Source: a virus
Direction: 5' to 3' (one strand)
Length of the DNA: 41,587 nt
IMG/VR virus record: IMGVR_UViG_3300027759_000166
Coordinates: 1-41,587 of that record
Position numbers and translations under genes: made by a program. Numbering within the stretch: the first letter of the stretch is position 1; each line of letters begins with the position of its first letter. Below the pieces are notes generated by a model. The model saw only the letters and a list, made by a program, of their open reading frames with translations, did not search any database and was not told where the DNA came from. Positions 33,427-40,995 of the stretch are shown one piece after another.

Positions 33427-34458
33427 TTATATTAACTTTTGTTGTAAAATTAAATTAGAATCCTTTGTTATATCGTCTTTAACAATATCAATTTTAATTA
33501 TGTCACCTGTATTGATTTGTATCTCACTAATATTATTACCATAAAAATCACCATTAATAAAAATACTATACGAATCAACGTTATCTGTGTTAGAAACTTT
33601 CATATCCGTTGTAAAAAATATTTTATCCGTAAATGATTCAGATCCCACTTTATAGTTAAAGGTTAAATCAAGTGGTAATAAATCATTTTTCTTAGGTTTA
33701 CGTTTTTTAATTGATGTGTCGGTTTCATAAACTTGCATTGTTCTTACAATTGCAGGTTCTACAACAAAATCGTTCTCATCTAAAAGAAACCCCTGTAACG
33801 TCATTGGGTATTTTTGAATATAGTATTTTCTTTTCTCCAAATCCAAAACCGACTCATCGGCAATATCTCCCATAATTATAGGAATATAGTGTCCTTTTAT
33901 TTTTTGATATGCCTGTCTTGAGGCAAAGACTTGCATGACCACTTTATTAAATTCATTAATCTCCCTCATTCTGTTACATATTATTATAACAGTATAATTT
34001 ATTTGTACGGGAATTGGTTGTGGTATTTTATAAACATCCATACCATGTCTTTGTCCGTCCCATGTTGGTACTTGAGCATAATGATAAAGTCTTCTATTAG
34101 GAATGTTATATTTTATTTGAGGGTCCCCAAACTTTACTTCAGGTTGTCTTACTACAGTTACAAATGGAGGTTCGGCATTTTTATCTATGTTTTGAAAATT
34201 CCAAGTTTCAGTAAACTGAGACCAATTTTGGGTTGTTATTAAAATATCAATCATAGATATTTTTTTACCGTCTATTGTTATTGAAAAGTTTTCTTTAACA
34301 AATTCTAAAAATCCTTTATCTAAATCCGCATGTAAAAGACCTTTAGGTAAAAAAGTACCATGTTCCCCAATCATATCAGCAAGTTGTTGTCTCCTTTCTA
34401 AAGGACTAACCCCAAATTCTAATGGTATGTGTTTTTTTATTTTCTTTGGTAATCCCAT
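33427..34458 (-). CDS. 15: Tail terminator / sheath-completion protein, gp15-like (tentative)
   Basis: The 343-residue protein lies just upstream of the sheath gene in transcription and contains a PIPVQINYTVIIICNRMREI ... NKVVMQVFASRQAYQKI pattern (about 150-185) reminiscent of T4 gp15, the 272-residue ring that caps the tail and joins it to the neck. An N-terminal block (EFGVSPLERRQQLADMIGEHGTFLPKG) and a C-terminal beta domain (about 265-343) are extra. It starts 9 bases after the gp14-like stop and is convergent with the small gene at 33265. Assignment is from position and partial pattern. Confidence 0.5.
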   Translation of the reverse strand: MGLPKKIKKHIPLEFGVSPLERRQQLADMIGEHGTFLPKGLLHADLDKGFLEFVKENFSITIDGKKISMIDILITTQNWSQFTETWNFQNIDKNAEPPFVTVVRQPEVKFGDPQIKYNIPNRRLYHYAQVPTWDGQRHGMDVYKIPQPIPVQINYTVIIICNRMREINEFNKVVMQVFASRQAYQKIKGHYIPIIMGDIADESVLDLEKRKYYIQKYPMTLQGFLLDENDFVVEPAIVRTMQVYETDTSIKKRKPKKNDLLPLDLTFNYKVGSESFTDKIFFTTDMKVSNTDNVDSYSIFINGDFYGNNISEIQINTGDIIKIDIVKDDITKDSNLILQQKLI

Positions 34459-34467
34459 AATTCTTTA

Positions 34468-34980
34468 TTATAATCCTCTAAATTCATTAGACGTTACTGG
34501 TGACGCAATTATTGTCCTATAAAAAGGTTTAAATCCTTTATATGTGTGTTTTATGTCGGAAATTACACGTCCATCATTAGCGACTGTATAATATCTCACA
34601 AAATTCTCAGTATCGTAATACCCAATATAATCACCAAAACTAATATCAATATTTAATTCTTCTAAAGTTTTTAAATAAACAGATATTGTAATATTACCTG
34701 GCTCAAACTGATCAATTTTAGTTGACCCCATAAGTTTGTTTTCAGGAGCTGCGATTCCAACATAAGCATTAAACTCAACAGGAGGTAAAAAATTAATACT
34801 GTCCGAAGTAGTTTCACCGTAAACATCATCAATTTTTGTTTTGATTCTATCAACACGATATAAAACACAAGTATAGTTCATATCTCCGTATAACCATTCT
34901 TGTCCCATAGAAATTTCAAGAGAAAAATCCTTTTCCCCAAAAAATTTACCTAACCTTGTTATTGGAATTTTATTATCCAT
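34468..34980 (-). CDS. 14: Neck protein, gp14-like (tentative)
   Basis: The 170-residue protein precedes the gp15-like gene and has a beta-rich body with FGDYIGYYDTENFVRYYTVANDGRV near 115-140, a pattern I associate with head-tail connector/neck proteins of T4-like phages. T4 gp14 has 256 residues, so this would be shorter. A TATTTATC motif sits 14 bases before the ATG, divergent from the SNF2 helicase gene. The exact neck role is uncertain. Confidence 0.45.
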   Translation of the reverse strand: MDNKIPITRLGKFFGEKDFSLEISMGQEWLYGDMNYTCVLYRVDRIKTKIDDVYGETTSDSINFLPPVEFNAYVGIAAPENKLMGSTKIDQFEPGNITISVYLKTLEELNIDISFGDYIGYYDTENFVRYYTVANDGRVISDIKHTYKGFKPFYRTIIASPVTSNEFRGL

Positions 34981-34994
34981 TTAAATCTTTTATT

Positions 34995-35002
34995 GATAAA
35001 TA
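34995..35002 (-). promoter_or_regulatory. TATTTATC late-promoter-like motif before the gp14-like gene
   Basis: The minus strand reads GATATTTATCAATAAAAG, 14 bases before the ATG. The plus strand of the same 55-base gap carries a looser TTTATTTTTTATAAAAA sequence in front of the helicase. Confidence 0.5.
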
Positions 35003-35035
35003 TCTTTTTTTTGTTTATTTTTTATAAAAAAAGTT

Positions 35036-36799
35036 TTGTCTAATATTAAACAAATTATTGAGCACCAAGCTTTGGACATTTTGGACACATATAGTGGGTC
35101 CAATAACCATATTTTGTATCTTAAAACAAAAAAAGAAACTAATAAAAAATTCTACCCAACGAGGTCTCAATCGGATTACATAATTAATTATGAAAATGTA
35201 AAACCAAAGGTGGCAAGGAAATGGGTCGATTTAGATACTTACTTTGCAAAAAAGTTTTCAGAAGAACGATACCTATTAAATGTTCCTGAAAAAATATATG
35301 TTGAGAAGTTATTGGTTGAGAAAGAAAAATCTTACCATATATGGGGTAAGTTTTTTGAGACCGATTCTTTATCTGAATTTTGGGTTCCTAAATCGGCGTT
35401 AATTAAAACTCACATTATTGAGGAGGTATCAATAGATTATTCAAAGTACGACCACAGACCTCCATTAACTCATCAAAAAGAGGCTATTGAAAAATTAACA
35501 GGATCAAGAAGGTTTATATTAGCGGATGATATGGGACTTGGTAAAACAACCTCGACTATTATCGCAGCATTAGAAACGGGAGCAAAAAAGATTTTAATTA
35601 TTTGTCCCGCATCACTTAAGATAAATTGGGAAAGAGAAATTGCAAATTATACAGACAGGTCCGTTTATATTGCGGAAGGAAAAAAGTTTTCAACTGAATC
35701 TGATTTTGTAATTGTAAACTATGATATATTAAAAAATTTCCACGATCCAAAGGAGAAGGACAATTCTTTGTTATTTAAATCTGAATTTGAGTTGGTTATT
35801 TTAGATGAGGCACATATGGTTTCTAACGCTCAAGCACAAAGAACTAAAATTATTAATAGTTACGTTAAAACTATAAAAAGAGTTTGGTTGTTAACTGGAA
35901 CCCCGATGACATCAAGACCTATGAATTACTATAACCTTTTAAATATAATTGAAAGTCCCGTCGCACAAAATTGGATGGCTTATGCTATTCGTTATTGTCA
36001 AGGATACCAATTTACTGCGGGAAAAAGAAAAGTTTGGAACGTAACGGGAGCATCCAATTTGGAGGAATTAAGGGATAGAACCTCAAAACAAATTTTAAGA
36101 AGACTAAAGGAAGAAGTGTTAGACTTACCTGATAAAATTATTACTCCTGTTTATTTAAGATTAAAATCAAAAGAATATGAAGATTTAATGGGGGAATATT
36201 ATGAATGGTTTGATAAAAACTCAAATGAGTCTTCTTCATTAACTGTTCAGTTTTCTAAATTAATGAAAGTCAGAAAAGTGATCTCAAACGAAAAGGTAAA
36301 ACAAACTATAGAATTTGTAGAAAACATTATTGAACAGGGAAAAAAAGTTATTATATTCACAAACTTTACCGATACTCTACAAACAATATATCAACATTTT
36401 GGTAAACAAGCGGTTTATCTTGATGGTAGTTGTAACAAAGTCCAAAGACAATTTGCGGTTGACCAATTTCAAGACAATGAAAAAATAACCGTATTTGTTG
36501 GGAACTTAAAGGCAGCAGGGGTTGGGTTAACTTTGACTTCAGCCGAGGCGGTAATAATGAATGACTTATCTTTTGTACCTGCGGAACACGCTCAAGCGGA
36601 AGATAGAGCATATAGATACGGTCAAAAAAATAATGTATTAGTCTACTACCCGTTATTTGAAAATACGATAGAAGGTGCGGTTTATGACATTTTAAATCAT
36701 AAGAAAAAAATCATTAGTACTGTGATGGGAGATGAGATATCGGAAAACGTAGGGGATGTTGTGGAAGAAATTTTATCTTTAATAAACAAACATCGTTAA
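35036..36799 (+). CDS. SNF2-family DNA helicase/translocase (SMARCAL1-like), TTG start
   Basis: The 587-residue protein has the SNF2/SF2 motor: PPLTHQKEAI Q-motif region at 142-151, Walker A DDMGLGKTT at 164-172, DEAH at 257-260, LTGTP at 286-290, then the second RecA domain with KVIIFTNFTDT, GVGLTLTSAEAV and the arginine-finger motif AEDRAYRYGQ near 530-545. The N-terminal ~130 residues are a separate domain. Related phage proteins act in replication-fork repair or recombination, as UvsW does in T4. The start must be TTG at 35036: no in-frame ATG occurs until the Walker A motif, which would destroy the enzyme. It is divergent from the gp14-like gene. Confidence 0.88.
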   Translation: MSNIKQIIEHQALDILDTYSGSNNHILYLKTKKETNKKFYPTRSQSDYIINYENVKPKVARKWVDLDTYFAKKFSEERYLLNVPEKIYVEKLLVEKEKSYHIWGKFFETDSLSEFWVPKSALIKTHIIEEVSIDYSKYDHRPPLTHQKEAIEKLTGSRRFILADDMGLGKTTSTIIAALETGAKKILIICPASLKINWEREIANYTDRSVYIAEGKKFSTESDFVIVNYDILKNFHDPKEKDNSLLFKSEFELVILDEAHMVSNAQAQRTKIINSYVKTIKRVWLLTGTPMTSRPMNYYNLLNIIESPVAQNWMAYAIRYCQGYQFTAGKRKVWNVTGASNLEELRDRTSKQILRRLKEEVLDLPDKIITPVYLRLKSKEYEDLMGEYYEWFDKNSNESSSLTVQFSKLMKVRKVISNEKVKQTIEFVENIIEQGKKVIIFTNFTDTLQTIYQHFGKQAVYLDGSCNKVQRQFAVDQFQDNEKITVFVGNLKAAGVGLTLTSAEAVIMNDLSFVPAEHAQAEDRAYRYGQKNNVLVYYPLFENTIEGAVYDILNHKKKIISTVMGDEISENVGDVVEEILSLINKHR

Positions 36800-36817
36800 T
36801 ATTTTAAATGTATGTGA

Positions 36818-36825
36818 TATTTATA
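36818..36825 (+). promoter_or_regulatory. TATTTATA late-promoter-like motif
   Basis: Plus-strand GTGATATTTATAATAAAAAA lies 14 bases before the ATG at 36840, in the 40-base gap after the SNF2 helicase. Confidence 0.5.
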
Positions 36826-36839
36826 ATAAAAAATTAATT

Positions 36840-37145
36840 ATGGATAGATATAGTACAAAAAAAATAGAGAATATCTTAAGAAGAATTTTAAGAGAAGAGG
36901 AAGAAGAAAGTGAACTAACCTCAATCTTTAAAGAAAAAGGATATTCAAATATTCCTGAAGCGTGTAAACCAAGTACAGACACCTCAACAGGAGAAATTTC
37001 ATCTAATATTAAATCGTGTTTTGATGAATTTCAAAAGGCAAATCAACAAGTAATGGATATTGCAAACGCATTAAAAGGTCTTATGGACGAAAAAGGAATA
37101 CAAGCAGAATCAAGAAGAAGATCTTTAAATAGAAGAAGATACTAA
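36840..37145 (+). CDS. Small charged helical protein with (L/I)xE N-terminus
   Basis: I do not recognise this 101-residue protein. It opens with a basic amphipathic helix (STKKIENILRRILREEEEE) whose ILRE|E is an (L/I)xE site of the kind cut by prohead proteases. The middle is helical with two Cys (EACKPS and IKSCFDEF), and the C-terminus is Arg-rich (ESRRRSLNRRRY), which suits nucleic-acid binding. Expected from the late motif 14 bases upstream to be made late, and ended by its own terminator. A head-internal, DNA-contacting role is inference. Confidence 0.6.
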   Translation: MDRYSTKKIENILRRILREEEEESELTSIFKEKGYSNIPEACKPSTDTSTGEISSNIKSCFDEFQKANQQVMDIANALKGLMDEKGIQAESRRRSLNRRRY

Positions 37146-37169
37146 ATAAAATAAAAAATATTTATTATT

Positions 37170-37195
37170 CCCCATCTTAACAGGTGGGGTTTTTT
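37170..37195 (+). terminator. Rho-independent terminator after the 101-residue gene
   Basis: Stem CCCCATCT (37170-37177) / AGGTGGGG (37182-37189), 8 bp with one T-G pair, loop TAAC, followed by TTTTTT. It resembles the terminator at 37662 in sequence (shared GGTGGGGTTTTTT). Confidence 0.88.
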
Positions 37196-37219
37196 GTTTA
37201 TTAAAATAATTAATATGTT

Positions 37220-37235
37220 ATCTTATTAATAAGAT
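37220..37235. repeat. 16-bp perfect palindrome upstream of the membrane-anchored gene
   Basis: ATCTTATTAATAAGAT is its own reverse complement and lies about 33 bases before the ATG at 37269, where no TATTTATA motif is found. It could be an operator for a dimeric regulator or a small hairpin. Overlaps one arm of a 13-bp inverted repeat. Confidence 0.5.
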
Positions 37236-37660
37236 GAGAATTAATAAACATTAAAAAAAAAAGAAATTATGGAAACAGTTATTTTACTATCAGTTTTATC
37301 TACTTTGGGTGTAGTTGCGGTTGTTACTTCAGTTGTGGTTATGTTTTTAAAGTTAAAAGGTAAGGTTGGTAAAGACACATTTTTTACAGAGGTTAAATCA
37401 TTTCATGATTATATTGACCACATTGAAAGGGAAAGAATAAACTCTATCTCTGAATTAAACAATCATGTTGAAAGATTGTATAAAGAATTATCAACAAATT
37501 TAAATGCTTACGGTGATGAGTCACACCGCAGATTGATGGAAACCGAAAGAGTACTTCAAAATGAATTATCACTATTACAAAGGAATTTAGATTCTCGTTG
37601 TGATAAATTAGATTCAAAAATTAAAGAAAAAAAACAATAAAAAATATATTCTCATCTTAT
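37229..37660. repeat. 13-bp inverted repeat flanking the 123-residue gene
   Basis: ATAAGATGAGAAT at 37229-37241 and ATTCTCATCTTAT at 37648-37660 are exact reverse complements bracketing the gene at 37269-37640, the second arm lying just before its terminator. Confidence 0.6.
37269..37640 (+). CDS. Membrane-anchored coiled-coil protein (123 residues)
   Basis: The protein has one N-terminal hydrophobic helix (about residues 4-28, rich in Val/Leu/Thr) followed by a Lys-rich stop (KLKGKVGK) and a long charged helical body (about 40-120, HIERERINSISELNNHVERL) that is probably coiled coil. The positive residues after the membrane helix predict a cytoplasmic C-terminus, which argues against a classical inner-membrane spanin. 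No family recognised. It is bracketed by two terminators and a 13-bp inverted repeat, so it is an independently regulated unit. A role in lysis, takeover of the membrane, or superinfection exclusion is possible but unsupported. Confidence 0.65.
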   Translation: METVILLSVLSTLGVVAVVTSVVVMFLKLKGKVGKDTFFTEVKSFHDYIDHIERERINSISELNNHVERLYKELSTNLNAYGDESHRRLMETERVLQNELSLLQRNLDSRCDKLDSKIKEKKQ

Positions 37661-37661
37661 A

Positions 37662-37690
37662 ACCCTACCATAACGGTGGGGTTTTTTATT
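37662..37690 (+). terminator. Rho-independent terminator after the membrane-anchored gene
   Basis: Stem ACCCTACC (37662-37669) / GGTGGGGT (37675-37682), 8 bp with one T-G pair, loop ATAAC, followed by TTTTTATTTC. Sequence is related to the terminator at 37170. Confidence 0.88.
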
Positions 37691-37698
37691 TCTTTTGA

Positions 37699-37706
37699 TA
37701 TTTATT
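37699..37706 (+). promoter_or_regulatory. TATTTATT motif before the metallopeptidase-SOD fusion
   Basis: Plus-strand GATATTTATTTTTA lies only 4 bases before the ATG at 37711, directly after the preceding terminator. If it is the promoter, the transcript would have almost no leader. Confidence 0.4.
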
Positions 37707-37710
37707 TTTA

Positions 37711-39837
37711 ATGAAAGTTACTTTTAAAAACATAGGGGCAAATATAGATGATAAGAAAAACGATCTATTAAAGAAGTTTTGTAAATTTTTACAAAAAAAT
37801 CACAAATTAAAAGAGGATATTACTATCCATCTTATGGGTGAAAAAATTGGCAGAATGACAACAGGTAGTCAACATAAAGAAAAGGGTATTAAGGTATTAA
37901 TAAATAATAGAATGAATAGGGATATCTTAAGAACTTTGGCTCACGAATGGGTTCATTCATATCAAAGAAATGTTATTGGCAGAGATAGGGGACCAGATAT
38001 TGGAGGTCAAAATGAAGATGAAGCAAATTCATTGTCAGGATCTTTAGTTAAATCTTTTGAAAAAGAAAATCCTGATTTAGATAATATAATATATGAAGGG
38101 TACGGTACAATCTATAAAAGAATTGATTTATTAAAAGAGGAAATTATTATCTACGATAAAGTTAATATAAAAAATAACTTTATTATGGAAATGAAAAAGA
38201 TTGGTATCGATAAATTACCTTATTCATATTCGGCAATAAAACAATTTGTTGATCCAAAAACTATGGATATCCACTATAATAAACATTATAAAGGATATGT
38301 AAAAAAACTTAATGATGCTTTATCTAAAAAAAAATATGGTGATTTAGAGTTAGAAGATATTATTAAATCAATTGGTAAATATGATGACACCATAAGAAAT
38401 AATGCCGGAGGTGCATTTAATCACGCATTATTTTGGAAAATGTTGTCTCCAAAGAAACAGGTCCCTAAAGGTGAGGTATTTGAAAAGATCAACAAACAAT
38501 ACGGTAACATTAAAAAAATGAAAGATGAGTTTAATGATGTTGCAAAGAAAAGGTTTGGTTCTGGTTGGGTTTGGTTATTCTTAACAAAGACAAATAGATT
38601 AAAAATTATGTCTACACCAAATCAAGATAATCCATTAATGAACGTTATAAAAGACGGTGGTTATCCACTACTTGGTCTTGATCTTTGGGAGCATTCGTAT
38701 TATTTAAAATATCAAAATAAAAGGGATGAATACATTAAAAATTTTTGGAATAGTGTTAATTGGGAATTTGTTAATGAATTGTACTTAAGTAGGACAAAAA
38801 ACATAAATGAGTCATTAACTGAGGATTCTATTTTATCTGAAGCTAAAGAGGTCTTCCCATTAACCTCAAAATCTTTTAGAGGTTTAATAAACGATGCTTA
38901 CCCTAAATGTGATGGTTTAAAACACACAAACGGTTGTTTAGGAAAAATTGAGACAGAACAATGTAAAACTGATGAAGGGATCATTGGTGGTAAATATACT
39001 GAGCAAAATTATGGAGGTATTGGTAATTGGTCTATTATAAATAGATTTGATACGAATAGTTCCGTACATAAAGAGATTCAAAAAATTTGGTCAGAGGAAA
39101 CTAATTCCGTAGAAAATTTTAGAACATGGATTACAAATAACATGGGAGAACTGGTTGGGGATGAAGGAAGATTTACTGAAAGATTGGTGAATCTAAACGT
39201 AAAAACAATAGTTGACGGTAGAGCAAATGAGAATTATGCAAAGTCAGTTTTAGTTACTTCATTTAAGTTAAATCCTGAAGAGGAAGGTCTTACTTGGAAT
39301 ATTATAGAGAGGTGTGCTGGGGATGTTAGGGATAGAAAATTAGGTCAAGACTTTGATGTTGTTATTGATAATGTCTCATATTACATTCAGGTAAAGCCAA
39401 TTGATTATAAAAAAATTGAAAAGATTGGGTCAGAGAGGGGATACTATTATAAGGTACCTTCTTGGCATTACCATTCTAAATATACTGAAAGTAACGTTGA
39501 TGTTATTTTGTATGTTGATAGACCAAAAGAAAAATTTGTTATGTTTAGAAATGATTTTGCGAGAATTCAAACGGTTGCGAACCCAACAACATTCCCTAAA
39601 TTTTTTGTAATATATTACGAGAATCCTTTAAAAACAAATATGGATTTTGAGGTTATAGTCGAGCCTGATAAGGTAGAATCAAAACTTAAACTTACAAGAG
39701 ACACCCAAACAGAAATTGAGTACTATAGAGAAAGGATACAATATTATAAAGATAAATTACGTGAACTTGGCGATTCTGAAAATATAACTGAAATGATCAA
39801 GTATTACAATGAAGAGTTATATCAACTTATTAATTAA
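37711..39837 (+). CDS. Metallopeptidase-like / Mn-type superoxide dismutase / PD-(D/E)XK-like fusion protein
   Basis: This 708-residue protein has three parts. Residues 1-130: a zinc-peptidase-like domain with HEWVH (H78, E79, H82) and a downstream E104 as likely third ligand. Residues 165-360: a full Fe/Mn superoxide dismutase, from KLPYSYSAIKQF to NFWNSVNWEFV, with metal ligands H188, H238, D324 and H328, gateway Tyr Y196, and the Mn-type pair G234/Q305. Residues 363-380: a linker with LTE|D and ILSE|A sites of prohead-protease type. Residues ~385-650: a domain whose GQDFDVV (D547/D549) and IQVK (Q560, K562), with E533, form a PD-(D/E)XK-like nuclease core. The end (660-708) is a Tyr/Glu/Lys coiled coil. 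Superoxide removal and peptide/DNA cleavage are family-based predictions; the combination is new to me. It is transcribed just before the gp13 neck gene. Confidence 0.85.
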   Translation: MKVTFKNIGANIDDKKNDLLKKFCKFLQKNHKLKEDITIHLMGEKIGRMTTGSQHKEKGIKVLINNRMNRDILRTLAHEWVHSYQRNVIGRDRGPDIGGQNEDEANSLSGSLVKSFEKENPDLDNIIYEGYGTIYKRIDLLKEEIIIYDKVNIKNNFIMEMKKIGIDKLPYSYSAIKQFVDPKTMDIHYNKHYKGYVKKLNDALSKKKYGDLELEDIIKSIGKYDDTIRNNAGGAFNHALFWKMLSPKKQVPKGEVFEKINKQYGNIKKMKDEFNDVAKKRFGSGWVWLFLTKTNRLKIMSTPNQDNPLMNVIKDGGYPLLGLDLWEHSYYLKYQNKRDEYIKNFWNSVNWEFVNELYLSRTKNINESLTEDSILSEAKEVFPLTSKSFRGLINDAYPKCDGLKHTNGCLGKIETEQCKTDEGIIGGKYTEQNYGGIGNWSIINRFDTNSSVHKEIQKIWSEETNSVENFRTWITNNMGELVGDEGRFTERLVNLNVKTIVDGRANENYAKSVLVTSFKLNPEEEGLTWNIIERCAGDVRDRKLGQDFDVVIDNVSYYIQVKPIDYKKIEKIGSERGYYYKVPSWHYHSKYTESNVDVILYVDRPKEKFVMFRNDFARIQTVANPTTFPKFFVIYYENPLKTNMDFEVIVEPDKVESKLKLTRDTQTEIEYYRERIQYYKDKLRELGDSENITEMIKYYNEELYQLIN

Positions 39838-39845
39838 TATAAAGA

Positions 39846-39853
39846 TATTTATA
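39846..39853 (+). promoter_or_regulatory. TATTTATA late-promoter-like motif before the gp13-like gene
   Basis: Plus-strand GATATTTATATAAAAAC, 14 bases before the ATG at 39868. Confidence 0.5.
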
Positions 39854-39867
39854 TAAAAACAACCATT

Positions 39868-40995
39868 ATGTCGATAATAAGTAATGAAGAAAGAGAAAGA
39901 CTATATACGAGAGTACGACATGTCTTGGGAGCACCTTTAAGATCTGTTGAACTTGAGGATGAACAGTTAGACACTTTATTAGAGTTCTCTATTGAGGACT
40001 ACTCTCAGTACATCCAAGATTGGTTAATTGAGAGTCAGTGGACAAGTCTTTGGGGTCTTAATGTTGAAACCCAATCATTGGCTAACGCATTTATGACAAA
40101 AAGTTTAGATTATGAAACAAGGTACACTTACGCATATTCTAAAATTGTAGGACTACAGGCAGGAGGAGATTCTGTAATGAAAAAAGATTACATCCAATTA
40201 GTTCCTAATCAACAAATATATGAAATACCTGCAGGTAGAGAAATTAATGAACTTTTATGGTTCAGTCCTGCAACCTTAAACAATACAATGTTTGATCCAT
40301 GGTCTTTTGGTTCTTTAGGTGTTGGTGGTGGACTTGGAGGAGGTGGAGGTCTTGCTCAAATGGGTAATATGGCAGGTAGTTACTTTATGATGCCGGCTTT
40401 TGATATGTTATTAAGAATGCAAGAAATTAATATACAAAGAAGAATTATTGTTGGGGATTTAACATATAGGATTACCGCATTACCTGGAGGTAAAAAGGCG
40501 ATTCACTTAATGAATACTCCCGGTAGTAAATTTGATTTTGGTAACTCAACATTAGCAAAAGGTAAGGTTTGGTATTGGTATTATCCAACAGATGAAAACG
40601 ATAGAGACAGATGTTTAAAAGAGAATCCAGATATAATTAAAATGCCTTCTGATGTTCCCTTTGAAAGAGTAAGTTGGACCGAACTAAATAACCCGTCACA
40701 AATTTGGGTTAGAAGGTGGTTTGTGGCATCAGCGAAAGAATTATTATCAAAAGTAAGAGGTAAGTTTAGTGGTAATTTAAAGGCTCCTGATGGTGATCTT
40801 ACTATGGATTATCAGTCATTGGCTACGGAAGGTAAAGATGAAAAAACTAAATTACTTGACGAATTGATTGGTACTGAAGGTAGACTCACAAGATTAAAAC
40901 CGGAAAAGGTAATGGAAAGAGAAGCGTTAATTGCGGAAAACTTAAACAAGACTCTTAAATTTAGAGCCATGCCAAGACAAATTTATGTAATATGA
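39868..40995 (+). CDS. 13: Neck / head-completion protein, T4 gp13-like
   Basis: The 375-residue protein fits T4 gp13 (309 residues), which caps the packaged head and connects to the tail. The N-terminal EERERLYTRVRHVLGAPLR and ELEDEQLDTLLEFSIEDYSQ blocks and the C-terminal LSKVRGKFSG (near 290), LTMDYQSLATEGK (near 310) and EALIAENLNKTLKF ... PRQIYVI (350-375) form the recognised family pattern. A Gly-rich loop (GVGGGLGGGGG near 150) is an insertion. Its stop overlaps the next ATG by 4 bases. It lies on the plus strand whereas gp14/gp15-like genes are on the minus strand, so the neck cluster is split. Confidence 0.6.
   Translation: MSIISNEERERLYTRVRHVLGAPLRSVELEDEQLDTLLEFSIEDYSQYIQDWLIESQWTSLWGLNVETQSLANAFMTKSLDYETRYTYAYSKIVGLQAGGDSVMKKDYIQLVPNQQIYEIPAGREINELLWFSPATLNNTMFDPWSFGSLGVGGGLGGGGGLAQMGNMAGSYFMMPAFDMLLRMQEINIQRRIIVGDLTYRITALPGGKKAIHLMNTPGSKFDFGNSTLAKGKVWYWYYPTDENDRDRCLKENPDIIKMPSDVPFERVSWTELNNPSQIWVRRWFVASAKELLSKVRGKFSGNLKAPDGDLTMDYQSLATEGKDEKTKLLDELIGTEGRLTRLKPEKVMEREALIAENLNKTLKFRAMPRQIYVI

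Noticed and set aside
37269-37640. Inner-membrane spanin (Rz-like)
   Set aside because: Size and coiled coil fit, but the Lys-rich stretch after the membrane helix predicts a cytoplasmic C-terminus, and no outer-membrane lipoprotein partner is nested or adjacent.
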